Both the position numbers and the translations under genes were made by a program. A stretch of 64,000 nt of DNA, from NCBI GenBank assembly GCA_014898415.1, contig RCTD01000002.1, forward strand, positions 2,170,001 to 2,234,000, given 5' to 3'. Positions 31,693-42,813 of the stretch are shown here, piece by piece. Within the stretch, counting starts at the first letter, position 1. Each line of letters starts with the position of its first letter. The notes under the pieces are model-generated. The model saw nothing but the letters and a program-made list of their open reading frames with translations. It did no database searches and was not told the origin of the DNA. This DNA is from Stromatinia cepivora (Eukaryota; Ascomycota; Leotiomycetes; Helotiales; Sclerotiniaceae).

Positions 31693-33369
31693 TGTGACGA
31701 ACCCAACGAGCGTTTAGAGATCAACCTTAGAATTAAAAGCTACAGAGCTAAAAAAAAGTGTGCTACAAAGCTATATATATAATCGGCTCAGAGCTTAATA
31801 TTGTATTAATCCGATCGTACACGATCATGTGTATCTCGTGATACTACCCCCTCCTTCTAAAGAGTTCGCCTCGAACTCACTTTAAATGAATGATTTAAGT
31901 ATAAAATAATCATTAATCTTCTTTTAATAAAAATTCCTGATACATAGATTGCATTACAATCAATGAATATGTATTTATTATACCATTTGTTTCCTTCAAA
32001 CGATTTTCAAAATATCGGCTATTAATTATCTTTTTTAGATCCTCATCATCATTGTTTTCGGGTTCAATAATTAATATAATAATCAATATAGATTCTTATC
32101 GATTTCGGATTCCTTAATACGGATTTAACAGACATATTTATACCCAATAAAAATTATTTTTATATCATACATATTTATTTTATTTGTACAAAAAAGTTCT
32201 TTCAGAAAAAGAAAACTCGGGCGCTTATACACAGGGTAGAATCAAAGTACGATTGGATTTATCCAATTGAATATCAAAAGGATTAAGGGCATCAATAATA
32301 TTAAGATTACTAATATCCATTGAATCGTAATTCCGAGAGTAGGATAGATTCTGTAATATATATGGGGCTTTAAACTCATTAAAGTGGGATGATATAGGGA
32401 ATCTATTTGTTATACAAACAATTAGTTATTATATAACCTAAACAAAATCGGAATAGGAATAGGGAAGAGAAAGTTGTTGAGAAAGACGATTTCTAAAAGT
32501 AATATTGAATCCATTACGAAAGATTGAGATTTTATTCGAATCGGGCCAATTCTGACCTTTGGCTTTGTAAAAAGTCCTTTCGAATTTTGCAATATAGGTA
32601 TATAAAGAATCAATTCCTTATTTGAAAATGAATAGCTTATCTTCAGTTTCTTAAACTTTATTTGGATTGTTGTAAATATATATGAATTGATCCAGAATCA
32701 TTGTATAATTTAAGGGAACGTTTTGATTAAGAGAAGAAAGCTGAGGTAGTATTATAACTTGTATATGAGATTCGAGATTAAGATAAATATAATAAAATTG
32801 AGCTGTAGAATTGCCGATCGTAGTGCCGTCTACTTATAGTTTCGTTCGAATCGAAAAAAGCCAGGTATCGAACTTTTGAGAATTATTATTGAACTTTTCA
32901 GGATCAAAAAGAAAGGGTTTCGGACAAGAAAAAGTATGAGCAACAAAAATGCATTCGAGAATCAGAAAGTGTAGGAATGAGATTTCATCCCGTTAACAAA
33001 TCATTTCGCCACGAAGTTTTGCAATCGCGAGGTTTATTGAATTGTAATTCATAGCTTAGAAATTAAGGGTAAGAAAAAAGACAACATTTTTGAATAATAT
33101 CAAAAAGATCTATATACAAGTGAATAAGCATAAGTATATATCTAGGATAGAAGTATACAGAGTATACATAAGTATGAATGTATGTTATTCCATTTCTTAT
33201 CTGGAAGAGCTTTTAATAATGTAACGAACTTAACGAGCGTTTAAAGATCAATCTTAGAATTAAAAGCTACAAAGTTAAAGAGAGTGTGCTACAAAGCTAT
33301 ATATATAATCGGCTCGGAGCTTAGTACCGTACTAGTCCGATCGTACGCGATCACATATATCTCGTGACA
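31693..33369 (-). mobile_element. Inner LTR retrotransposon (1,677 bp), inserted in the outer LTR element
   Basis: Direct repeats 31693-31843 (151 bp) and 33220-33369 (150 bp) begin TGT(G/A)ACGAAC and end CTCGTGA(C/T)A. The duplication TCTAA flanks the element (31688-31692, 33370-33374). On the minus strand a purine tract AGAAGGAGGGGGTAG abuts the left LTR, so the 5' LTR is at the right. A minus-strand frame at 32422-32613 is the counterpart of 33788-33979 in the outer element, showing that both belong to related families. No complete gag-pol; the small size points to a TRIM/LARD-like non-autonomous element. Confidence 0.82.
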
Positions 33370-35044
33370 TCTAATTCCTTTTCCATTCTTTCTTCATCCC
33401 ATTTTGAATCTATATCATTATCGTCCAAAGTAGCTAGTATAGAACGATTAGCTAGATCAAATGAATCATATGTATCATTATATGGATCCAAATAGCAAAT
33501 ACAAACCCAATAATATAAAGACCCATATCGTATACACCTATTCTCTTTGCAAAAGCGAATTCGCTTTTGTAAAATGAATTCGGGAGTTTTTAATCATCGA
33601 AACCGAAGAGATGCCTTTGGTGGTAGCGTTAAGGTGAGATCGGAATCGAATACATCTAAGATATGATTAATATCAGATATATTCATTGAATCGAAACGAT
33701 TTTGAAAATGAGAATTAAAACATTATAATATATAGGGAATAGAGCTAATAACTTTATTAAAGGTAAAATCATTAATCGAATAAACAATTAATTATTATAT
33801 AATTTATACAAATTCAGGATAAGAACAAAGTAAACTGAATTGTTGAGTAAACCAATTGTATAAAGTTGAATTGAGCCCATTGCAGAAGATCGATATCTTA
33901 TTCGAATCAGATCAATTTTGATCACGAACTTTGTATAAGATCCTTTCGAATTTTGCAATATAAATATATAACAAATCAATGCCTTACTTCAAAGTATAAA
34001 GACGATCTTCAGCTTTTTGAACCTTGTTAAAATTATTATAAACTTTAGAGAATTGATCAAGGATCGTATTATAATCAAAAAAAATAACCTAATCAATGAA
34101 CAAAAGTTGTGGCAATACTATAGCTTGAATTTGAAATTTAAGGTTCAAATAAACATAATAAAATTGAGCAGTAGAATTGTCAATTACAGTATCATTCACT
34201 TGAAGCTTAGCTTTGATTGAAGGAAACCAGGTATTGAACTTTTGTATATTTCCATTGAACTTTTCCGGATCGGGAAAACAAAATTTTGGAATAAGATTTG
34301 ATCGAGTTAGGAATAAAGAATGTAGGAAAGCAATCTCTTCGCATTATCATATCATTTCGGCTTGTAATTTGTCGATTACGAAGTTGATTGATTCCATTAC
34401 TAAAAAGTGAAGTAAAATCGAGGAGAATATTGCCCAAATATAAATATCTTCAAAAGACTACAAAAGATCCTTTCAAAAAGAGTTTTAACAAAGGGAAAAC
34501 AACTTCACAAATTGTATTATAAATATATATATACAAATAGAAACATAAATATATACCTAGAATTTGCGGAGTATATATAAACTTGAATATATATATATAT
34601 ATTACTCGATTTCTTATCTCAAAAAGCTTTTAATAATATAATACAACAACCGAATAATTTGAATATCTCTTAGAATTAAAAGCTACAAATCGAAAAATAG
34701 AACTATATAACTATATATACACAGGCCGAGAGCTCACTTAGCCTATTCGGGGAATGCTGCATTCCGACTAGGGCTCGAATCGATCACGTTGTACGTATAC
34801 GTAACATATATAAATTATATATAAATTGAAATTTGAAATTTCAACTTTCAAGATCTCGATCAATAAAATCGCGAAAAATCTGAAATTTTCAGAATTTATT
34901 ATTATATAAGTAATAAATTTATAATTCAAATTTTATCAAATTATATTTATAAATAAGAAAGTTATAAAGGTTGATTTTCGTCTTTTTTTGGTGTAAAAGG
35001 ATGGCCGGAATTAGGGGTGGCCGAAAAGTGGGGTACTGGACTTA

Positions 35045-35410
35045 CTCGTTAGAAGAGGTAAACTTTGAAAATAGCCGCTTTGCATGGTTCGTCGATCTTT
35101 GAGACTTTGCAAAATCTATTGAGAGAAAGTTAGCAATCATTTGTAAATCTATTACCAAAATGTATTCTTACTGCTTCTATATTTCCAACTCTGCTTCCAT
35201 CATAGCTTCAGTCTCATCACTAGGATTTGATAATGTAACCCCTTCTGCTTCGAACTCGTTCATTATCTGTTGATAATGACTAGCTTCAGTATCGGTACCG
35301 AATCCCCGATCAGACTGAGAATTATAGCCTGGATCTTGATCGAAATCGGAATCAGAGACAGAACCAGACTCATCAACAGTCGTGAAAGATGATCTTCGCT
35401 ATTGATTCAT
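35045..35410 (-). pseudogene. DUF3435-type gene, N-terminal part with RIP-type stops
   Basis: Minus-strand frame from ATG at 35410 to the MITE border: MNQ, stop, RRSSFTTVDESGS..., QIMNEFEAEG, MMEAELEI, stop, KQ, stop, and DFAKSQRSTNHAKRLFSKFT. All three stops sit where Gln or another C-starting codon would change by C-to-T. The last block resembles the start of the core-binding helices in DUF3435 proteins. Joining with the 27998 side needs a one-base frame change near an A-run, so the link between both halves is an inference from position, strand and family. Confidence 0.55.
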
Positions 35411-37552
35411 TTTCTTCTTCCTTATAATCTGTGGTTCATATGTTTGTAGCGTAATCCATCGAGTGAAAATGCAATGTGACATGTAATAGCTAGGCCCCAA
35501 ATTCTCGAGCTTATTGGGATCAAAGTGCTTGAGGCATTGGAGATGCGACAGGTATCTTGGCATCATACTGAATAGGACAGCTCACCAATGCTATCAGTTA
35601 CTATATGAGTGATTAATTTAGTATGCAATATACATGCAAAGCGAATAAGAACTCAAATGAGGGGTATTCCCTAACGATGAGGTCTCCAGTAGACATGTAG
35701 TGCGGCAACAGCCTATAAGTAGGACTAAGTGAGAGGTTCTAGTGCATTTGGTGCGAATTTGAGTTTGTGAGTGCAGTCGTCACCAGGAGAATTGCGAGAT
35801 TACTGCGAGAACTTTATTTCGAGTGTCAAGAACTAGGCAGCGATGCTAGTTCTGCGAAATCAGTGATTTCGTCAGTTCCCGTTCTCAGTCCATCTCAGCA
35901 AATATCCATGTTGTTGGCACCTGTCTCTTGTCGGCTTTGGTGTGCTCGAACTTGGATATCCTGGTGATGAGGAAATGAATACCCCATGTTTCCCTTTGCT
36001 TCAACATTTTTGAACGATAATGACGGCCGAGAGGGCAGAATGGAATTCCTGGTAGTGATGAAGCCAGCCAGTACAGGCATTTCTCTTCAATGAAACAAAG
36101 ATCGACAAGTCGAGTCTCGTAAATTTTCATTACGCTCGACCTTGTATGTTGGTAGCCGTCTCAACTCAAGAATGCCCAAAGAATCGAGTTGCCATAGCAT
36201 TTTTGAATCTCCAAGTCCATAGATAAGAATAGGAACATGGAATAATTCTACGCCTAACAGCTAAATGGCATCAACAAAGCCTAGAATTCATCAGAAAAAC
36301 ATAAGCTTGCTCTTCCTCACTCACTATGTCATGCAAGAAGATTTGTTGTTAATTTGGATACCCCACCAGGTCATATATTGCCTAGCAAAAAGATTCAAAC
36401 TTTCCCCGCGATTGATTCACACCTTTCAACGTCTGTTGTGCGACAAATCGGAATCAAATGAGGTCATGGTGATTCTCTCATTTCAATGCGAAATGAGTTG
36501 TAGTAATTAGTATGACGGTCCTTGTGATGTTGATTTGGGTTGTTGCGTGGTGTATCAGGGGTAGGAAGTGTCCTAGATGGTGATTTGAATTGGTTTAGAC
36601 CACTCGCTGGACAAACAGTACTTCTGGTACAATAATTTCAAGTATATACATAATAGCCATGGAGTAAGCTCATAGAGTCAGTCTAGACATCAATTAGCGT
36701 AAGGGGAACAGAATTTCATTCCCGTCTATTGGTTCAACTAGGCTGATTGGGGGTATAAGAGGAAGAGTTACAACCGAAACCCAACTCGTTCTTCTGGAAA
36801 TCATCCTCTGTGCGCGAGTGGACACTGTATATACTATATGGTGTGTTCCTGGTTGGCCACATCATTTTTTAATCTCGTATTTCAAGAAAGTTTAATCAAA
36901 ACAGTACCCATGCTTTACTTACTGTGATTGAGTCTCCGAGTCCAGTTTGCAGCATCAGTAGCGTTTTCCGTAAGGCTCAGGTACCATTTCAATTAGCACC
37001 TATTGCCCCTGTAAATCAATGCATGCATTAATACATCCTAGAATTAAGCTTATCCAGATTCCATAGATTCAAGTCGAGCCACCTTTTTGTATGGATGGAG
37101 GGCTATATATACATAACCTGGTCATCCTCATTTCTTTTAAGCAGGGTCTAGCAGTTGCGCTTCCAACATAATCCTCGAATCAGCCTCCACCTCATCCTCA
37201 TCAACCAAATCTTACACCAAATTCACCCAAACCCCTCGACGATGTGTACCGTGTATCCCAGCCTTAGCGTCCACTCCTCCCTAAGGTATAATTTTATCCC
37301 AGCCTAAAGCCCCCATAAGTAAGAAGTGGTGCTGCCAAGCATAATGGCACATGCACTGGTAAGTTTGGGAAATGAGGGTGGTTTAAGTATCGAATTCTCT
37401 TCTTCCCGTATTCTTCCTTCTCCCTTTTACTTTCACAACCACACAAAATAATAAAAGAAAATCTCTCTTTTTCTTCTCTCTCAATATAATCTTTGTATCT
37501 TTGATACTGTCCATTCTTTGATTTAGTCATTCACTCAAAACTCAATATCATA
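35411..37552. other. Intergenic region right of the DUF3435 relic
   Basis: About 2.1 kb of normal composition. Short minus-strand frames at 35885-36200 (e.g. LYWLASSLPGIPF) may be a relic but I cannot name it. 37100-37552 should contain the promoter and 5' UTR of the wall protein gene, with a pyrimidine-rich run TCTCTCTTTTTCTTCTCTC at 37460-37485. If the DUF3435 gene was a Starship captain, this is where the element edge and its empty-site flank should be sought. Confidence 0.4.
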
Positions 37553-38345
37553 ATGCGTTACCAATTCGTCTCCGCCGCCATTTTGGCCTCCATCTCCTCC
37601 GTCTTTGCCCAAACCGCCGGCTTCGACGCCATCTCCGTACCAACCAACGGTCAAGTTGTCAAGGTTGGAGATGTTTTGGATATCACTTGGGCTCCTAATG
37701 CCGTTTCCGGAACTGTTACCATCAAGCTCTTGGAGGGTGCTACTCCAGCTACCTTGAACTATGACCCTGTCGTCGTTGCTAGTGAGTTATACTCCATGTG
37801 ATTGAAAACGAGGACAATCGTATTGACAAACATACTTAGCCTCCATCAACAACTTGGATGGATCATACAAGTGGACCGTCCCAGCTTCCGTTGGCAGCTT
37901 CGAAACCTACGGAATTGCCATCTTCCTCGATTCCGATGTCAACACCTTCCAATGGTCCTTCCCATTCAAGATCCAAGCCGCCGCCCCTTCCTCATCCATC
38001 ATTGTCTCCACCACCGCCTCATCGTCTGCTGCTCCCTCTACCACATCCGCTGCATTCTCTAGCATCTCCGGTATTCCAGGTGGATGCAACCCAACTCACC
38101 CAGGATCATGCCCAAGCTCCTACTTCAGCACTGTCACAACAGCCACCTCCACACCAGCTGCAGCTCCCACCGTTGTCCCAGCCACTAATGGAACCGCCTC
38201 CAACGGAACCTACACTGCTCCTTCCGGCACCAACGCTACCAAGACTGGTCCTAGCATCGTTAAGGCCACTGGCGCTGGTTCAGCCAACATTGCCACTGGT
38301 TCCTTCGCCTTGCTGGGAGGCCTCTTTGCTGCTTTCATGTTGTAA
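37553..38345 (+). CDS. KNH/Kre9-like N-terminal domain GPI-anchored wall protein, 244 aa
   Basis: Exons 37553-37781 and 37840-38345. Signal peptide [20 protein letters not shown], cut likely before [10 protein letters not shown]. Residues about 22-125 match the Ig-like Kre9/Knh1 N-terminal domain: [55 protein letters not shown] Ser/Thr/Ala-rich stretch follows, interrupted by [19 protein letters not shown], and the C-terminus ends with [15 protein letters not shown] after small residues, a GPI signal. Secreted, wall-associated. Members of this fungal group are often abundant, and the strong codon preference (many GCC, TCC, ACC, AAG) suggests high expression here. Confidence 0.88.
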
Positions 38346-40214
38346 ATCATTTCTTTCCATACCATCAAGATATCAGATATAATACATAATGCCACGGTAA
38401 ATATATATCAGCCTGCATCATCGGTAGATGAAATTATTTGCATCGGGTTGCATATCTGAGATTATAGAAATACAAGGGACATATACAACGCATTGCGCGG
38501 CGCTAGACAGCAATACATCTGTCGTCGAGTTTGGTTTTGGTGCGAATTTAAAGCTTCTGGTTACATAGGATTATAGGGTCAACAATGTTATGATAAACTT
38601 CTTCTACATACCCATCATACTTTTTTTAGAGAGTACCGCATGTTATTTGTTTAATGATGGATTGACTTTAGGGGATCATTGTTGAAGAGATTTAGCATTT
38701 AGAATAATGAATGAAGTGAGCATTTTGATAGTTTTATTAGTGTGTATGCATGTGGTAATGAGTGAACTTTTGCATGGTGCTTGTGATGAGAGTGGTAAGT
38801 CCGCTCAAGTGAGTTGAGAGTTATGTTTTGTGGTGTGCAAATGTGAAATGGTTAGGTAAGTCTTACCTAGTCAGATGTAATAAATCACTCACGCTTCCTC
38901 GTTCAGCAGTATGGACTCCTTCATCTCAGATTCTCAACCATCTAATCCAGCCTATTCATCATCAACCAGGCGCAGGAGCCTCCATCAAACATGATCCATC
39001 TTGACGTACCAAATCTCAAAGTGCTCATGCTCTCTCTCTATCTATTGTCATTACTATTTTAAGTAGAACGGTTACATTCGATATCCTATGAGAATGGTAA
39101 ATTCGGGTCAAAAATTGAAAGCCCTATCACCAGTGGCCTATCTAGTAACCTAGAAGAACGATGTTTGAGAATAGTTTTAATGGTATTTAAGAATCATTAG
39201 GGTATTGAATGTATTCTTTCCTTCTGGACGATTAAACTTTCAACGGAATTTCTACATTACCATTATCAGAGGAAAGCTGCGTATCTTATAGATTATAATA
39301 ATAGAAGAACTTTGTTGATTCTTGAAAGGTCTATCGACTTAGGAAAGAACACCAAGTCCTTTCTTTCCGAGCAACTAAAATCAATTTGAAATGCAAGGCT
39401 TCGTGTAAAACTATTATATGCAGACCCCTTTACGAGTATAAGATACCATCTCAACTTACAATATTCATCTGGGTGTCTAGAAGTCAGTGTACAGGAGGTG
39501 ATAGTGGTGGAGTTGGGCGTTGGGATCAAGCTTGGAACGAGGAAGCGCGGAAGCTGAGGCTGGTGAGCACATTTTCTCAAAACTACCTTTTGAAGCAGTA
39601 ATATCACAAGGTGTATGTAAAGGCAATCGACCGAAGCCGTGTCATTTTGAACTCATATGATAGTCAGTCACATCATGTTCAATGCCTAGACCTAACTGGC
39701 GCAGAAACTTCTCTCAGCCATGACACCTGGTTCTTGTTCAAAGCTTTTCAGACCTTTCAGAGTTAGTTCTAGGCCATAAGAAGTAAATCTAAATAGGATT
39801 AGGTACTTGTGCCCTTTTCTATCAAGGTAATGTGGCATCAATCACGCTTTTCGTATTTAAAGCTTAGAAGTGCGAGCACCTGCATCATCGAGACTTCCAA
39901 ATGTTCATTAACGTATCTAGGAGGCAGAAAACTGCATCTTGAACCCATGATTATATTCAGAGGAAGTGGCAAAAACTAACTAGATGATTATCCAGACAAT
40001 TCGTAAGTTCCTTCCGGGGGATCTGTATGAAGTACTGATAACGTACTAATCCTTGCGCGCTTTCCGATACCCCATCGCGGGGTAAGGCTACACTCGAAAC
40101 ATCACGCACATAATCGCCACTAAGAGAGTAGTCCATCTTCGCGCGCTCAATCATGATACTTTCTTCCTTTGAGAATCGTGGTACATACTCAAATACGCCT
40201 AAAAATTCAAAAGT
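38346..40214. other. Intergenic, about 1.9 kb
   Basis: No gene supported. Short frames at 39293-39607 and 39957-40154 have no recognisable content. Confidence 0.4.
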
Positions 40215-40802
40215 ATGTCACCAACGGCGACTTCTCTTGATAATGAACCCGCGGATAATAGTCGAGCGGGCGCAAAGGGCCACTGTGTCGGGCAAAAAGC
40301 TAAAAATCAGGTCGTACCCGAGGTTCCAAACTTTGGAGGAGAGATTGTATCGCAAACAGCATTTAGCGGCTGCATTCAGAATGTGAGAATTCTTCTAAAA
40401 TTGTGATCCTTGAATTTTTTACTGATATGTGACAGATTCGCCGATCGAGGTTTCGATGAAGTGGTTGTTGGCCATACGCAAGAATGCCATCGAGTAATAT
40501 TCTAGTCGCCGACGACAAGAAGCTAATTAAATTTGAGTAGAACAGTTCGTGATCCCACTCCCACTGATAACTCCTGGCTTCATACCCTCAAGACTTCTCT
40601 CAAATTTGTGTTATCGGACCTTATCCTGGTGAACGATGATGGTGATGTGGTAATTGAGGACGAGTCAATTAATGTTGCCGCGTTTGCTATTCAATCTGAG
40701 AGTACGAGAACTCCACGAAAGAAAGTGAAGAAGATTATCGGAGATGAGGAGGCAGCTTTTACTCATGAGCAAGTCGGAGTTAAGATCACCTTCTATTCGT
40801 GA
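40215..40802 (+). pseudogene. Class II aldolase/adducin-domain gene, frameshifted and truncated
   Basis: Starts MSPTATSLDNEPADN and reads VVPEVPNF; near 40335 a small deletion moves the frame to FQTLEERLYRKQHLAAAFR, the conserved start of the fungal class II aldolase/adducin N-terminal domain. After an intron at 40382-40434, IFADRGFDEVVVGHT follows. A GC..AG intron (40475-40537, donor GCAAGA) would join it in frame to TVRDPTPTDNSW, then FVLSDLILVNDDGDVVIEDE and INVAAFAIQSE. In intact relatives this continues with the metal-binding CHxHS-type segment, here replaced by RTPRKKVKK and a stop at 40802. So the metal site is missing. Confidence 0.65.
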
Positions 40803-42813
40803 GGAATGCAGATTGTTGAGTCGAATTAGGGTCAGAAAAGGGGTAGTTGATTTTCCAAGGCTACTATGACGAAGTCATGGCCAAAAAGCGGTTCTGAAGC
40901 AAAACGAGAAAGCGGAGGAAAATGAATCCGATCAGCCCGTTTAATTGTCTGAAATACTTTCAGACATTCTGAGGCATTGTATTTGTCGAGAGGACGTCTG
41001 ATCTTCAGTAGCCATTCCACCCACAAAGATGCCTAAGATGGCCGGAATATCTGGAGAAGTCTATTTCGTTCGTCGCTTATTTCGTAGTCGTATTTGTTTC
41101 ATGTCGCAATCGTAGGCGCTCCCCATGCGTGGAGCAATCACAAGCATGCAGGACTTCATTTAGGATACATCTGTTCGATGGTTTCTCCGAGTTATGCGAT
41201 ACGATAATCCTTCGAAGAATTTTCATCCCAGATTTCAATGAAGAGAACGGATAGGGGAGTTTCGCTCCTTATCGGCACACATCATATGTATTGTAACATC
41301 GAGTAGGGTTTCCATGCCCCACTTCAATGATGAGCACCAAAAAAGGGCGATTATCATGCATCCATAGATTCGGAACTTTCTTGTAGATAACTGGTACTGA
41401 TTATTTGGATATGGTGGTTCTGGGGATGCAAGTTTCTATGAAAAAGATCTGAACATAGCTATGCTCTCTCATGCAGCTGGCTGACCCGAAGAGAAATTGA
41501 GGCAATGCATGTGACATGACGACAGTGAGGCTGGCCACTAATGAGACCTATGTGGTAAGACATGAGGTTACTTTGTTGGCTCTTGATTAGCAGCATTTGC
41601 TCTTTCTCTTCTTACCTTTATCTTTTTGTTCACCCTCTTGGCTAACTTATCCTCGGGAAATGTTAACCAGTCAAAGAGAGAATTGGGAAGAATTGGTAGT
41701 TCAAAGTGTCATTAGACATTGAATCAAATATATCAAGTAACTCGTGCTGTTTGAAAACACCAAATGCATGTTGTGCAGCATCTTCTGCGATGTAACTTGG
41801 GCTTAGTGATACCTAGGTAGTACTTCGTAGGTGATGGGGTACTTGGGTAAGATCTTACTTACTGGGTAATTAATGTAGTTAATATTGATGTCAACTTGAA
41901 CGTAATGTACCGGATCTACAGGAGTACTGAGTCTAGTTCGGAATAAATTTATAAGTAATCTTAGCTACTTTTACTTTGCTACTCCAGCTAGCAAGGTACT
42001 CTGCTGGTAGCCATCGAGGGGGTAAGGTTATCACTATCAAGTATCTTTGGATGGGTGGACGGACCGTGCTTCGCGTGCCATTTACCATTTTTTGGGACGA
42101 TGTGTTACTTGTACCTACAAGGCTCAACATTCATTTCCCTTCTCTTCCCACCACAAAACAAAACAAAGCACACACACACACATTCTCTCTCCAGTAGTGC
42201 AAATAAATTGTTGATACCTTTGAGGCGAAGATGCCAATGACTTTTGCTCTCCCCTTTCTTGCCGATCAAATTCACTAGAAGACTAATAACACCATTAGGT
42301 AGGTATTTTAAGTTATTGCCCCTCCCCCACCAGGCTCTTGAAGGTTTATATTTCCTTATCACGGGCGACCGTTGAAGGAGCAATTACTCTCGATGATAGC
42401 GACGATCCTTTCAAGTTTGGTCACCTCATTTGAATCTATTATCTAAAAGTCTAAAACTACAAGAAAGCTTCGCAAAAGCTTAGTCAGTTCAGATAAAACG
42501 ATCACTCGTCTTCCAAAGGTTTACTACTTTACCATCAACCCTACTACCTACCTACCTTCCACATTACCTTTCCAGCTGAATTGGAACGCCACCACAAATC
42601 ATACGCTGCGAAGGTAGTCAAGATAGCGCCACAAGGGACGTCGTGGTTTTGTGGTTTCGCGAAACCCCCAAAAAGTGTGGTAACACGAAGCGGGAAGCCT
42701 TGATCAGATTCACGAGCGGGGCTGATATCTTTCAGACCTACCCTCTACCACTTTCTACTCGAGGCCAACCCACTTTCAAGAATATCGTTGAGGATATTAA
42801 GGAATTCGAAATA
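40803..42813. other. Intergenic upstream of the BTB gene
   Basis: About 2 kb without a supported gene. It holds TAGGTA/TACCTA words at 41810-41870, 42297 and 42545, and an (AC)n run at 42170-42182. An upstream open frame from 42643 lacks an ATG, so it is taken as 5' UTR. Confidence 0.4.

Larger units (their letters stand above)
28558..34806 (-). mobile_element. Outer LTR retrotransposon (about 1.8 kb without inserts), inserted in the MITE
   Basis: Two direct repeats of 170 bp, 28558-28727 and 34637-34806, share CTTAGAATTAAAAGCTACA and a GAATCGATCAC-type 3' part, differing by transitions. The 5-bp duplication TATAT stands on both sides (28553-28557, 34807-34811). Right after the left LTR comes CTACCCCCCCCC, which on the minus strand is a purine tract just before the 3' LTR; so the element reads on the minus strand, with its 5' LTR at the right. 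It has been split by a Tc1/mariner pair (28742-31500) and by a second LTR element (31693-33369). The remaining internal part (33375-34636) has no intact gag or pol; 33788-33979 minus keeps a short frame also present in the inner element. Probably non-autonomous. Confidence 0.8.
28001..35042. mobile_element. Palindromic foldback MITE (about 788 bp) split by nested transposons
   Basis: Outermost inserted element, flanked by TA (27999-28000 and 35043-35044). Its two ends are inverted copies with the core AGTACCCCACTTTTCGGCCA, preceded by AGTC(C/T), and the similarity continues inward almost to a centre at TCATGA (28372-28377). The left arm is 28001-28374. The right arm is 28375-28557 plus 34812-35042, separated by an LTR element. 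Arms differ mostly by transitions, plus about 17 extra bases near the right end. It has no coding capacity. The TA site suggests mobilisation by a Tc1/mariner-type transposase. It inserted into the DUF3435 gene. Confidence 0.75.

Noticed and set aside
32422..33979. Short minus-strand frames of 63 codons as genes
   Set aside because: They are homologous internal pieces of the two LTR elements with no complete domain.
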